A model generated the notes under the pieces. The model had not been told where the DNA came from and did not search any database. It worked only from the letters and a program-made list of their open reading frames with translations. Shown here in pieces: positions 46,788-55,872 of a stretch of 64,000 bases of DNA. The stretch's first letter is position 1, and every line of letters starts with the position of its first letter. The stretch is from Streptococcus sp. 'caviae'. Lineage in GTDB: Bacteria; Bacillota; Bacilli; Lactobacillales; Streptococcaceae. Both the position numbers and the translations under genes were made by a program. The DNA lies in contig NZ_MOWR01000007.1 of the NCBI RefSeq assembly GCF_001937065.1, forward strand, positions 1 through 64,000, in the 5' to 3' direction.

Positions 46788-47622
46788 AAAAATTCAATGC
46801 TCATTCAAAAATGATGAAAGTTGGTTGATTTTATCGCCTATAGAGCAATCGATTAAGCAAAAAATTGAGGCAGTCGGAACACCATTAAGAGATTGGGATA
46901 TTCGGATTAATCGTGGTATTCTTACAGGTTACAATGAAGCATTTATCATTGATAAAAAGAAACGTGATGAATTAATTAAAAAAGACGCCAAATCTGCTGA
47001 AATTATACGACCGATTTTGCGTGGCCGTGATATTAGGAAGTACGGCTATGACTTTGCTGATTTGTATCTCATTTATATTCCATGGCATTTTCCTTTACAC
47101 AATGATACTTCTGTACAAGGTGCTTCGTTAGAAGCCGAAAAATTATTTGAACAAGATTATCCAGCTATATATTCGCATCTCCTTAAATTTAAAGAGAAGC
47201 TATCCTCGCGGAATAAATCAGAAACAGGAATACGTTATGAATGGTATGCTTTACAACGCTGGGGTGCAAAATATTGGGACGATTTTTCTAAACCGAAAAT
47301 TATATATCCAAACATGACAAAATATTTACCATTTTATCTAGATAGAGAAAATTTTGTCGCTAATCAAAAGTGTTTCATTATGACAGGAGAGAAATTAGAA
47401 TTTCTAGTGAGTTTTTTTAATTCTAATGTATTCAAGGTTTGCTTCAAGGATTATTTTCCTGAATTACAAGGAGGAACTAGGGAATTAAGTAAAATATTTT
47501 TTGAAAATATCCCTATTCCTAAGTTCGTTAAAGATATTGCAGTTACGGAGGAAGAAATTTATAAAATCTATGATTTTAATGAATCTGAAATAAACTGGAT
47601 TTCTTCGTCACTTAATGAATAA
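46768..47622 (+). pseudogene. Silent alternative target-recognition cassette
   Basis: A 284-codon open frame without its own start codon or ribosome site, on the strand opposite to the methyltransferase. From SDYIEQ it is homologous to residues 797-1085 of the methyltransferase: WLILSPIEQSIKQKIEAVGT, RINRGILTGYNEAFII and IRPILRGRDIRKYGYDFADL align closely. The middle and end diverge (YEWYALQRWGAKYWDDFSKP, PELQGGTRELSKIFFENIP). This is the pattern expected of two TaqI_C-type recognition domains with different DNA specificity. It should be expressed only after inversion. Upstream open codons to 46630 are antisense to the recombinase gene. Confidence 0.85.
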
Positions 47623-50600
47623 AGTTGAAAAATTATCTTATCAATGGAGTTAGAATCATTGATTTTAAGGCATTTTATTATTTTATATTCTATTTCGTTT
47701 GTAGGTTTTATTATCAGCAAATTCTTAATATTATCAGCGTTTCCCGCGTTACCTCCGGCGGATTCTCCAACGATTGTATTCATCAACCAATTGAATAATG
47801 AAGAATTGAGCACGGCAGATAGATATTCAATATGTTCACCCGTGATGAAATGCATACTATCTTGGATATAAATGCCTTCCGATACAATTCCAAAAATCTT
47901 TTGGCTAGCAATTCTATTCCATGCAAGTTTTAGCTTATTAAAATCGTCCATATATGCACATCTTCTTAAATTATATGGGGTGTCTCCCTTATCCTGACGT
48001 TTATTAATCTGTTGCCAGTAATAATCCAAATGTTCTTTTATGGCAGGGTAATCTTTTATATCAATTGATGGATGAACTATTCCATTACCATCTGTAAATT
48101 CATTATAAGTTGTAATAAGATATTTATCTGCAAAATCATATGAATATCGTTTGATATCCTTGCCCCTTAAAATCGGTCGTATTAAATCAGCTGTTTTGCT
48201 ACGTTCAACCTCTGTCTGGCAATTATTGAGAATTTTATTTCGTTTTTCAGCATTGATGATAAAAGCTTCGTTGAAACCAGTTTTAATCCCATAATTAATT
48301 GAAATATTCCAATCTTTAAGAGGGGTACCGACTGATTCGATCTTGTGTTTTATAGACTGTTCAATGGGTGATAAGACAAGCCAACTCTCATCCTTATTAA
48401 AAGAAATCGAAAAACTATGCTGCTCAATATAATCGCTCATATTTTCTAATCGTTTTTTAGGATTACTATCACGTTGCACTAAATCAATAGCCTGTAATTC
48501 ATTTTTATTATGAGATTTTTCCAACGCTAGAATACTTGTATCTACTGTCGCGCCGAACATACCTGAACCAAGATTTACTAAAAGATATGGATTCGTTTTT
48601 TCTAAAAAATAATTTCTTAATGATTGTCCATAGCCAGCACGTAAGTATTTATTAGACGTGATAAATCCTAAAGCACCATTGGATTTTAATAATTGAACTC
48701 CTCTTTCAAAGAAAAGACTATAAATATCCCCTGTCGACTCATAACATTTAAACTCTCCTAATTTTTGATAGATATACTTTTCTGTATCAGAGAAAATCTT
48801 CTTTTTTTGCAGCTGAATGTATGGAGGATTACCAAATATAATATCAAAGCCTCCACTATAGTTGCCATTTTTATCAAAGAATACTTCAGGAAGATTAAAC
48901 TCCAATACTTCCATATGCTTATCAACAAAAACTTTGTCTAAACTTTCTTTTGCATATTTTTTTGATCTGAGGTGTTCAGAAGCCATATCAGCAAAAATTT
49001 GTTGTAGTTTAGCCTTTACTTCAAAAAAATCATTGCTTTTTTTAGAGAGCCACTTTTTCTTCTCGGTATATAACTTAGCAATATCATCTTTATAAGCAGC
49101 AAACCATTCTAATTTTAAAGATTCTGGTACCAACGACACTAAAGAATTTTGGTGAATCAGCGTTCTACCTATGAGTTCTGGTAGTTTACCTTGAGTATCT
49201 CCCAATGATTCCAATGTTAGAGCAAAACTTGAAACAATTAAAGCTTTTAAATCAAGATCCACACCATAAATCATATGATTAACAGCATATTTCTGAAATT
49301 CAATCGCCGATTTAAAATTAGAAATTTTAGGTAATAAGTCTTTTATATCCTCTAGCTTCTCAAGCTCTGTGTACCAATCTCCTAGTTTGCGTACAGCACC
49401 AGCTAAAAATGTTCCTCCACCACTGGAAATATCAGCCATTTTTAGATTTAGAGTATCCCTTAAAGTCTTAATTTTTTGCTTTTCAGAAGATTCTTTATCA
49501 ATAAGTTTGTATTTAATTTCAATAAGTTTTTTCCCAAGAGTTTGCTCGATAATATAATCCGTAATTTGTGCACTAGTGTAAAAAGAACCTTGTGAACGTT
49601 GTTTTTCATTATCTTTACTGTAAACCCAATTTCCTGCTTCATCTTGAACTAATTTCATCTGGAGTGTCTGTTCGTACTGTTCTCCAATAGTTCCCGGAGT
49701 GACGTCATCTAAATCAAAATCTAAGTCAGTTGAGCTAGTAACATTCCAGATAAGGGCATATTCAGCTTCAGTCAAAGTCCTTTCAATTTGTGTTGCAGCT
49801 TTTGCAATATCCGATACATAAAGATCCCCACCATACATTTCTTCCATATAAGCTGATTGTTCATCTTGTATCTCTGAAACAGCTTGGGTGTCAATCTCAT
49901 CAGGTAGAAGATCAAAAAGTGACAGTTGTGCTGATTTCTTTTTAGAAGCAAACAATTCATCCTTTTGTTGCTGATCAAAGTGTGCCTTAGATTCAAGCAA
50001 TTGGTCTATAGACATAGATGTTCCTAATCCAATTTTAGCAACAGACTTTTTGGCAAATTCATTCTCATAGCCAAAACGCCCCTCTAAAATACGGACCAAA
50101 ATGTATCGTAATACCAGTGTATCCAATACTGCAGAGATAACATCACCATAACGTTCAGATGCTTCATCTGTATAACTAGGCTCCTTGAAAAAAATCTTAT
50201 TAATAATTTTTCTACACTTGGAATCTTCTTTAATTCTTTTCCAAAAATTAAGGCGTAAAACTCTCGTTTTATTAATAAATTGTTCATCGTCAGCTATGGC
50301 AAAACGAAAAAGGTCTACTTTAAATCTTTCATCCAATTGGACTAAGCCAAAGAAATCATCTTCTACATAATTCTGATTGTCTATTAGGGAATCTGATTTT
50401 AATAAATTTAATTTCGCTAAATATTTAGAATTACTTCTAGATAATTTATCAGGTGTTAGAATTAACCTTTTCCTATAATCTGCTGAATCAAAAATGATGA
50501 CAATGTTTTTTCCAATTACAATGATGAAATCAACTTCTGCACTTGTTTGAGCCCTTTCGATCATTGCTTGTGCTGCCTCTTGAAAAAACGTTTTAAACTG

Positions 50601-50825
50601 ATTAGCACGTGTTTTTACAGCTAGTTTTTCCTGAGTGGTAACATAAGCAAAAATTCCTTCTAAATCATTTGGTCGCGCAAAAGAAAAAATAGTATCGTTT
50701 TCAAATGACTCTTTAATACTCTCGACTTTTTCGATATTAAAGCCAAGATACTCTGCTAAATATTTAATTCCGCTAAAATTAGGCTGAACCTGTTTTATTA
50801 ATTCTACTACAAAAGAATCTGACAT
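47568..50825 (-). CDS. N6-adenine DNA methyltransferase (Eco57I/PglX-like) with switchable recognition domain
   Basis: A 1085-residue protein. Residues ~1-390 form an N-terminal region of unassigned fold. The methyltransferase core carries motif I LKMADISSGGGTFLAGAV (~471-488) and catalytic motif IV DIIFGNPPYI (NPPY 666-669). A C-terminal TaqI_C-like recognition domain starts at ~797. The 21-bp repeat encodes residues 797-802. Inversion would replace residues ~803-1085 with the silent cassette, giving 1080 residues. The start at 50825 (MSDSFVV) has gggaataaaa before it; an ATG 12 nt upstream is possible. The length and organisation resemble type IIG or BREX PglX enzymes. No obvious nuclease motif is seen, so cleavage probably depends on the PLD-helicase. 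Confidence 0.9.
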   Translation of the reverse strand: MSDSFVVELIKQVQPNFSGIKYLAEYLGFNIEKVESIKESFENDTIFSFARPNDLEGIFAYVTTQEKLAVKTRANQFKTFFQEAAQAMIERAQTSAEVDFIIVIGKNIVIIFDSADYRKRLILTPDKLSRSNSKYLAKLNLLKSDSLIDNQNYVEDDFFGLVQLDERFKVDLFRFAIADDEQFINKTRVLRLNFWKRIKEDSKCRKIINKIFFKEPSYTDEASERYGDVISAVLDTLVLRYILVRILEGRFGYENEFAKKSVAKIGLGTSMSIDQLLESKAHFDQQQKDELFASKKKSAQLSLFDLLPDEIDTQAVSEIQDEQSAYMEEMYGGDLYVSDIAKAATQIERTLTEAEYALIWNVTSSTDLDFDLDDVTPGTIGEQYEQTLQMKLVQDEAGNWVYSKDNEKQRSQGSFYTSAQITDYIIEQTLGKKLIEIKYKLIDKESSEKQKIKTLRDTLNLKMADISSGGGTFLAGAVRKLGDWYTELEKLEDIKDLLPKISNFKSAIEFQKYAVNHMIYGVDLDLKALIVSSFALTLESLGDTQGKLPELIGRTLIHQNSLVSLVPESLKLEWFAAYKDDIAKLYTEKKKWLSKKSNDFFEVKAKLQQIFADMASEHLRSKKYAKESLDKVFVDKHMEVLEFNLPEVFFDKNGNYSGGFDIIFGNPPYIQLQKKKIFSDTEKYIYQKLGEFKCYESTGDIYSLFFERGVQLLKSNGALGFITSNKYLRAGYGQSLRNYFLEKTNPYLLVNLGSGMFGATVDTSILALEKSHNKNELQAIDLVQRDSNPKKRLENMSDYIEQHSFSISFNKDESWLVLSPIEQSIKHKIESVGTPLKDWNISINYGIKTGFNEAFIINAEKRNKILNNCQTEVERSKTADLIRPILRGKDIKRYSYDFADKYLITTYNEFTDGNGIVHPSIDIKDYPAIKEHLDYYWQQINKRQDKGDTPYNLRRCAYMDDFNKLKLAWNRIASQKIFGIVSEGIYIQDSMHFITGEHIEYLSAVLNSSLFNWLMNTIVGESAGGNAGNADNIKNLLIIKPTNEIEYKIIKCLKINDSNSIDKIIFQLYSLSDEEIQFISDSLKS
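48418..48438 (-). repeat. Right inversion repeat (IR-R)
   Basis: 21 bp identical, inverted, to 46767-46787. It lies within the methyltransferase gene at codons 796-802. Confidence 0.9.
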
Positions 50826-50864
50826 TTTTATTCCCATCTTTTCATAATAAATATTATTAAATGT

Positions 50865-50873
50865 ATTATATCA
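50865..50873 (-). promoter_or_regulatory. Extended -10 promoter of the methyltransferase operon
   Basis: TGATATAAT on the minus strand is an exact extended -10 (TGn-TATAAT), 40 nt upstream of the start at 50825. The -35 region is weak, as usual for this type. Confidence 0.65.
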
Positions 50874-50940
50874 TGAATATAATTTAAATTTAATAGCTAC
50901 TTTAGTCTAATTATACTTGATAAATGAAATTTCATTTTTT

Positions 50941-51078
50941 AAAATTGTCAATCCTTTTCAACTTCACACCTTTGACTATCGTGCCCGCAACATTCAAAAA
51001 GTCGGACAGCTGGACACTTGGGCTTTTCAAAAGGTGGCACAGCTTTATCCCTACATTTTTGAAGATTCAAAGGGCTAA
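50941..51078 (+). pseudogene. 3' remnant of an unidentified gene
   Basis: On the plus strand an open frame reads KIVNPFQLHTFDYRARNIQK and continues VGQLDTWAFQKVAQLYPYIF, ending at a TAA at 51076-51078. Its composition is protein-like, but there is no start codon or ribosome site; upstream sequence is AT-rich. Looks like the C-terminus of a gene cut off when the restriction locus was inserted. Family not recognised. Confidence 0.4.
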
Positions 51079-51093
51079 TTCTGCATCAAAAAA

Positions 51094-51154
51094 GAGAGTG
51101 GGACAAAAATCGGTAAATCGTCATGAAATGGCGATTTCGATTTTCCTCGCTCTC
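51094..51154. repeat. Nested inverted repeat (gagagtgggac type)
   Basis: gagagtgggacaaaaatcg (51094-51112) pairs with cgattttcctcgctctc (51138-51154), with an inner aaatcg/cgattt pair. Repeats of the form agtgggacaaaaatcg recur in intergenic regions of streptococci as I recall. It may also end plus-strand transcripts. Confidence 0.6.
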
Positions 51155-51250
51155 CTATTTTAAGGCTCAGGTAGAAATCATCCACTGGATAATTTCTATC
51201 CCACCTCCGCACAGTTTATTAGGGATTGACATGAACTAACGTTCATATAA

Positions 51251-51321
51251 TTGGATATCCTCCAACAGTTCCCCAAACTGTTGGAGCTATCACTTGCGTA
51301 GCAAGGGATAAGGACTTCCAA
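51251..51321. repeat. Compact three-way-junction element
   Basis: Outer arms ttggatatcc (51251-51260) and ggacttccaa (51312-51321) pair at 8 of 10 positions. They enclose two hairpins: tccaacagtt/aactgttgga (51261-51270/51276-51285, perfect 10 bp) and tatcacttgc/gcaagggata (51288-51297/51301-51310, one mismatch). Could be a small structured RNA, a regulatory leader of the DivIVA-like gene, or a repeat element. The rest of 50874-51406 holds nothing else clear. Confidence 0.5.
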
Positions 51322-51406
51322 TAAACCACTGCGTTAATATGTGATACTTCATAAATTGAAAGAGTTTGAGACTTTTGTCACAAATTCTTTTGTTTTGCTG
51401 TTATTC

Positions 51407-51589
51407 TTATAACAAATAGTCATCTCCCGACTTAAGCCGTTTGATCTGTCTTTTGAGTGATTGATTTTCCTGCTCTAAGGCGTCCAAGGTTGCTATCATC
51501 TCATCAAGAAATTCATCGACTTCCTCCTGATCATAACCTCGAAACTTAGTAGAGAATAGCTTGTTGCGGATGTCCTGCTGGCTTAGCAT
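51407..51589 (-). CDS. Short DivIVA-domain protein
   Basis: A 60-residue protein consisting of the DivIVA/GpsB N-terminal lipid-binding motif (IRNKLFSTKFRGYDQEEVDE) and a short coiled coil (TLDALEQENQSLKRQIKRLK). It lacks the long C-terminal coil of DivIVA. It follows hisE by 11 nt as the apparent last gene of the his operon. Function unknown; GpsB-like membrane-curvature binding is possible. Confidence 0.75.
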   Translation of the reverse strand: MLSQQDIRNKLFSTKFRGYDQEEVDEFLDEMIATLDALEQENQSLKRQIKRLKSGDDYLL

Positions 51590-51600
51590 TTTGATGCTCC

Positions 51601-51915
51601 TTAATAATTTGTGATTTCTTTTCGGTCGTGGACATTGCTTTTCTTGCCCTGGCGGGCTTCCAGCACTCTATTGACATCGTCAGGCGTCACGCCGCTTTCA
51701 ACCAGCATAACGGCCAAATGATAGAGGACGTCTGCTGTTTCATTGGCGATTTCGTCCTTATCTGCATTTTTGGCAGCAATGACGACTTCTGTGGCTTCCT
51801 CGCCGACTTTCTTTAAAATCTTATCCAAGCCCTTGTCAAAAAGGTAGTTGGTGTAAGACCCTTCTTTGGGGTTCTGTTTGCGGTCAAGGGCTTCTTTATA
51901 TAGTGTTTCTAACAT
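51601..51915 (-). CDS. hisE: Phosphoribosyl-ATP pyrophosphatase
   Basis: A 104-residue MazG-like enzyme for the second step of histidine synthesis. KVGEEATEVVIAAKN with the Glu metal ligands and NETADVLYHLAVML are visible. HisE and HisI are separate here. Confidence 0.93.
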   Translation of the reverse strand: MLETLYKEALDRKQNPKEGSYTNYLFDKGLDKILKKVGEEATEVVIAAKNADKDEIANETADVLYHLAVMLVESGVTPDDVNRVLEARQGKKSNVHDRKEITNY

Positions 51916-52059
51916 AATTAAGATGTGAGAGCGTCTAAAAAACGACTGAATTTTAGGAAATTATCGGAAAATCCTGATTTTCTAAATAATTTATCTAAAT
52001 TCCAAGCTTTTAGCTCAAACTCAATTCCTTTCTTTCGATTTTTTGAAAAATAGCAGAGC

Positions 52060-52401
52060 TTATTGCTGTGAGTTTTCTTCGCTGTATATCTCATTAAAAA
52101 AACAGCTGTAAGCACCCGTATGGCAGGCTGCGCCGACTTGCTCGACAGCAATGAGCAGGGTGTCGCAGTCGCAATCGGCTGTGATGGATTTGACATATTG
52201 GTAGTGGCCGCTGGTTGCGCCCTTGTGCCAGAGTTCCTGCCGCGAGCGGCTCCAGTAGTGCATTTGCTTGGTTTCAAGGGTCAGTTGGTAGGATTCTTCA
52301 TTCATATAAGCCAGCATAAGTACTTGCCCTGTCTGATAATCTGTGACAATGACAGGGATTAGTCCGTCTTGTTTAGCAAAATCCAGTTTGATATCTGTCA
52401 T
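52060..52401 (-). CDS. hisI: Phosphoribosyl-AMP cyclohydrolase
   Basis: A 113-residue metalloenzyme for the third step. [35 protein letters not shown] and the metal-binding DCDCDTLLI and CHTGAYSCF are present. Overlaps hisF by 4 nt. A 144-bp gap separates it from hisE. Confidence 0.96.
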   Translation of the reverse strand: MTDIKLDFAKQDGLIPVIVTDYQTGQVLMLAYMNEESYQLTLETKQMHYWSRSRQELWHKGATSGHYQYVKSITADCDCDTLLIAVEQVGAACHTGAYSCFFNEIYSEENSQQ

Positions 52402-53156
52402 AAGCGCACCTCAATTCCCGCGTCAGCCATGGCTTTTTTGGTGTCAGCGATAGCAACTTCTCCATAATGAAAAATCGAAGCCGCCAGGGCACCAGTCGCC
52501 GGGGTCTTCTCAAAGACCTCTACTATATGATCGCTGTTACCCGCACCGCCTGAAGCGATAATGGGCACATCCGCCACTGCTGCTACAGCATTGAGCATGT
52601 CCACATCAAAACCAGATTTTGTGCCATCCTTATCCATAGAGGTGAGGAGAATTTCACCCGCACCCAAACTAACAGCTTCTTTAACCCAGTCAATCAGATC
52701 TCTGCCGGTATCCTTGCGGCCGCCGGCCACATAAACATGCCAGCTTCCATCAGCTTCTTTGCGGGCGTCAACAGCTGCCACGACACACTGACTGCCAAAT
52801 TTTTCAGCACATTCCTTGATGAGCTGGGGATTAGCAAGTGCAGAAGAGTTGACTGCAACTTTGTCGGCACCGGCCTTGAGCATCTTATTCATGTCATCGC
52901 TGGTGCGGATACCGCCGCCGACTGTAAAAGGAATGAAGACCTGATCGGCGACGCGGCGCACCATGTCTACCGTAGTATCGCGCTTTTCATGGGTTGCGGT
53001 GATGTCCAAGAAGACCAGTTCATCACAGCCGGCCTCATAGTAGGCACGCGCCGAGTCAACAGGGTCACCGACATCGGTTAAATTGACAAAATTGATTCCC
53101 TTGACAACACGCCCGTCCTTGACATCAAGGCAGGGAATAATTCGTTTTTTCAGCAT
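52398..53156 (-). CDS. hisF: Imidazole glycerol phosphate synthase, cyclase subunit
   Basis: A 252-residue TIM barrel. [20 protein letters not shown] (catalytic Asp11), [20 protein letters not shown] and [15 protein letters not shown] (Asp130 region) are intact. Works with HisH. Confidence 0.97.
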   Translation of the reverse strand: MLKKRIIPCLDVKDGRVVKGINFVNLTDVGDPVDSARAYYEAGCDELVFLDITATHEKRDTTVDMVRRVADQVFIPFTVGGGIRTSDDMNKMLKAGADKVAVNSSALANPQLIKECAEKFGSQCVVAAVDARKEADGSWHVYVAGGRKDTGRDLIDWVKEAVSLGAGEILLTSMDKDGTKSGFDVDMLNAVAAVADVPIIASGGAGNSDHIVEVFEKTPATGALAASIFHYGEVAIADTKKAMADAGIEVRL

Positions 53157-53158
53157 GT

Positions 53159-53878
53159 TTATCCTCCAAAACTCTTTAACTCGTCCAGCGTGATGTTGCC
53201 GCTGTAGTAGGCCTTGCCGACAATGGTGCCTGCCACACCGATAGCCTCAAGTTTGGTCAAATTATCCAGCTCTGCAATGCCGCCTGAGGCGATAACCTTG
53301 GCAGTCGTCAGCTCAGCAACCAAACGCTCATAATGGTCATAGTTTGGTCCCGTCAGCGTGCCGTCTCGGTCGACATCGGTGTAGACAAAGAGCTGGACGC
53401 CCATTTTTTCCATTTCCTTGGCCAAGCTGATGTAGTCAACCGTGCTGGTCGCGAGCCACCCCTCAGTAGCAACATAGCCGTCCTTGGCATCAATGCCAAC
53501 GACAATCTTATCCGCCCCAAACTTATCCAGCGCAGCTTTGACAAAAGCGGGATTTTTAACGGCCATAGAACCGATGATGACACGGTCAATGCCGACATTG
53601 AGGTAGTCCTCAATCTGCTCTAGCGTGCGAATGCCGCCGCCGACTTCAACACCAAGCCCTGTCGCCACTTTCAGTGCTGCAATGAGATCGCGGTTGGTCG
53701 CCTGACCGTCCAGAGCCCCATCAAGGTCTACAACGTGAATAAAGTCAATGCCCGCATCCGCAAAAATGCGTGCCTGACCCAGCACATCAGGATTAACCAC
53801 CGTCTGCTGGTTAAAATCACCTTTGAAAAGGCGGACAGCCTGACCGTCTTTAATGTCAATAGCAGGAAGAATCTGCAT
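53159..53878 (-). CDS. hisA: ProFAR isomerase
   Basis: A 239-residue TIM barrel for the fourth step. [20 protein letters not shown] with the catalytic Asp, [23 protein letters not shown] and [15 protein letters not shown] are present. Two bases separate it from hisF. Confidence 0.96.
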   Translation of the reverse strand: MQILPAIDIKDGQAVRLFKGDFNQQTVVNPDVLGQARIFADAGIDFIHVVDLDGALDGQATNRDLIAALKVATGLGVEVGGGIRTLEQIEDYLNVGIDRVIIGSMAVKNPAFVKAALDKFGADKIVVGIDAKDGYVATEGWLATSTVDYISLAKEMEKMGVQLFVYTDVDRDGTLTGPNYDHYERLVAELTTAKVIASGGIAELDNLTKLEAIGVAGTIVGKAYYSGNITLDELKSFGG

Positions 53879-54030
53879 AATTAAGATACCAAGAGCGTTA
53901 AGAAAGCAAGAAGAAAACAGGAAACTGGCGACGTGACTTTAGTCACTGGACAGTTTATCTTTTTCTCGATGCTTTTAGCTCGGGTTCAGTTCAGAAAATA
54001 CCTGAATGAACCGTCCTTTCTAATTTATTT

Positions 54031-54642
54031 TCATCGATCACACAAGCCCACAAATTTTTCGAGAATGCCCAGTCCGACAGCTCCTGATTTTTCAGGGTGA
54101 AACTGGGCGCCGTAGACATTGTCCTTGTGAATCATGGCGGGCACTTGAATAGAATAGTCAGCTGCTACGTCAATGTACGCTTGGGGAACATCTGTAAAAT
54201 AGCTGTGCACGAAATAGACCGCCTGATCCTGCAAACCAGCTGTCAGAGGCGACTCCTGCTTGACCTGTAAATCATTCCAACCCATGTGGGGTACTGGAAA
54301 GCCATTCTTGGCTGGGATTTCACGTGTCGCACCCGGAATGAAGCCCAGGCCAGCCGTTTCATAATGCTCCAGCCCTGTTTCGGTCAGCAATTGCATGCCC
54401 AGACAAATTCCCAGAAGCGGCGTGCCCTTGGCAACGGCTTCTTTAATGGCGGATACCAGCCCTCGTTTTTCCAGCTCGGCCATTGCTGCAGGATAGGCTC
54501 CTACTCCCGGCAAAATCAAGCCAGAAGCTGCCAAAATCTTTTGCGGGTCAGCTGACAGCTCAGCCTCGACACCGATCTTATCCAAGGCCCGCAGGACATT
54601 AGCTGTATTGCCGGCGTCATAATCAATGACTATTATTTTCAT
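54031..54642 (-). CDS. hisH: Imidazole glycerol phosphate synthase, glutaminase subunit
   Basis: A 203-residue class I glutamine amidotransferase. Nucleophile in LLGICLGMQLL, His/Glu in YGAQFHPEKSG, oxyanion PGVGAYPAAM. Provides ammonia to HisF. One base after hisB; 152-bp gap before hisA. Confidence 0.96.
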   Translation of the reverse strand: MKIIVIDYDAGNTANVLRALDKIGVEAELSADPQKILAASGLILPGVGAYPAAMAELEKRGLVSAIKEAVAKGTPLLGICLGMQLLTETGLEHYETAGLGFIPGATREIPAKNGFPVPHMGWNDLQVKQESPLTAGLQDQAVYFVHSYFTDVPQAYIDVAADYSIQVPAMIHKDNVYGAQFHPEKSGAVGLGILEKFVGLCDR

Positions 54643-54643
54643 A

Positions 54644-55228
54644 TCACAACATTCCTTTGGTAGAGTTAACCCCGTGAATTTCCGGGTTGATGGTCACTGC
54701 TTGACGCAGGGCACGGCCGGTCGCCTTAAACAGACTTTCTGCCTTGTGGTGGTTATTTTTACCATGCAAGATTTTCAAGTGCAAATTCATCTGCACATTA
54801 AAGGCAAGGGCTTGGAAGAATTCTTCCACCAATTCGGTATCAAAATTGCCCAGTTTGGGATTGTCAAAGTCAGCATCAAAAACGAGGTAAGAGCGGCCCG
54901 ACAAATCAAGACTGGCCATCCCCAGTGTTTCATCCATGGGCACAAAACTTGTTCCATAGCGGTTGATACCAGCCTTGTCTCCCAAGGCCTGGCGCAGGGC
55001 CTGGCCTAAGACGATACCGACATCTTCCACCGTGTGATGGCTGTCCACCCAGAGATCTCCGTCTGCCTTGACCACCAAGGACAGCCGTCCATGGCGGGCA
55101 AAGAGGGTCAGCATGTGGTCAAAAAATCCTACACCCGTATCAATGTCAACGGGCTCCTGCGCATCCAAATTCAAACTGAGTTTGATTTTTGTTTCAAAGG
55201 TATTGCGTTCGATGCTTGCTTGTCTCAT
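54644..55228 (-). CDS. hisB: Imidazoleglycerol-phosphate dehydratase
   Basis: A 194-residue, monofunctional IGPD with the metal-binding motifs [16 protein letters not shown] and [14 protein letters not shown], and [18 protein letters not shown]. It lacks the histidinol-phosphatase domain found in enteric HisB. Overlaps serB by 4 nt. Confidence 0.96.
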   Translation of the reverse strand: MRQASIERNTFETKIKLSLNLDAQEPVDIDTGVGFFDHMLTLFARHGRLSLVVKADGDLWVDSHHTVEDVGIVLGQALRQALGDKAGINRYGTSFVPMDETLGMASLDLSGRSYLVFDADFDNPKLGNFDTELVEEFFQALAFNVQMNLHLKILHGKNNHHKAESLFKATGRALRQAVTINPEIHGVNSTKGML

Positions 55229-55872
55229 TTTTTCACCTCGTCTAATATCTCAATCACCTTGTACAAATCAGCTTCATTGATTTGGTAAGGTGCCTGCTGG
55301 CGCACAATGGGTTTGGCACAAAAGGCAATGCCGATGCCAGCTTCGTGAATCATGGGCAGATCATTTGCTCCATCACCCATGGCAACAGTCTCTGCCAGCG
55401 CCAGCCCATTTTCCGCAGCCCAATCGCGGAGCTTTTGCACTTTAATCTCTTTAGTAACCACCTCACCGTAAGTTTGACCTGTCAGAACACCGTCTGCTAC
55501 CTCCAAATGGTTCGCCATGACATAGTCAACGCCTGCTTCCTCGGCTAAGCGGTCAACCGTTTCATGAAAACCTCCTGATACCAAACCAACCTTATAACCG
55601 CGCGCATGAAGTTCAGCTACCAGCTCCTTGGCACCTTTATTAAAGTGAATGCGCTGATAGACCTGATCAAAAATGGATTCCGGCAGTCCTTTGAGGGTTC
55701 CCACCCGCTCTTTCAGCGCCTGTTTGAAATCCAATTCTCCCCGCATGGCACGCTCGGTGATCTCCGCAACTTGGGCACCGACACCGGCCTCATCCCCCAG
55801 TAAATCAATGACTTCTTCCTGAACAAGGGTGGAATCCACGTCCATGACCAAGAGTCCTCTAACTTTTCTCAT
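55225..55872 (-). CDS. serB: SerB-type phosphatase embedded in the his operon
   Basis: A 215-residue HAD phosphatase: [19 protein letters not shown] (nucleophile and acid Asp), [12 protein letters not shown], Lys in [11 protein letters not shown], and [11 protein letters not shown]. By sequence it is phosphoserine phosphatase. It overlaps hisD by 14 nt and hisB by 4 nt. No other histidinol-phosphate phosphatase lies in the operon, so a role there is possible. Confidence 0.88.
   Translation of the reverse strand: MRKVRGLLVMDVDSTLVQEEVIDLLGDEAGVGAQVAEITERAMRGELDFKQALKERVGTLKGLPESIFDQVYQRIHFNKGAKELVAELHARGYKVGLVSGGFHETVDRLAEEAGVDYVMANHLEVADGVLTGQTYGEVVTKEIKVQKLRDWAAENGLALAETVAMGDGANDLPMIHEAGIGIAFCAKPIVRQQAPYQINEADLYKVIEILDEVKK

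Larger units (their letters stand above)
46767..48438. mobile_element. Putative invertible DNA segment (methyltransferase specificity switch)
   Basis: A perfect 21-bp inverted repeat bounds 1672 bp: left copy 46767-46787, right copy 48418-48438 (core gcgattatattgagc). Flanking sequence outside the repeats is unrelated. Inside, the two arms hold two related but diverged recognition domains on opposite strands, meeting tail to tail with a 55-bp overlap. Both read SDYIEQ through the repeat in the same frame. Inversion would swap C-termini cleanly. Confidence 0.85.

Noticed and set aside
46768-47622. Silent cassette as an independent gene
   Set aside because: It lacks a start codon and ribosome site and has no methyltransferase core; it makes sense only as an exchangeable 3' end.
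51918-52277. 119-codon minus-strand frame overlapping hisI
   Set aside because: It overlaps hisI in another frame on the same strand, and hisI carries clear catalytic motifs. The sequence shows no domain.
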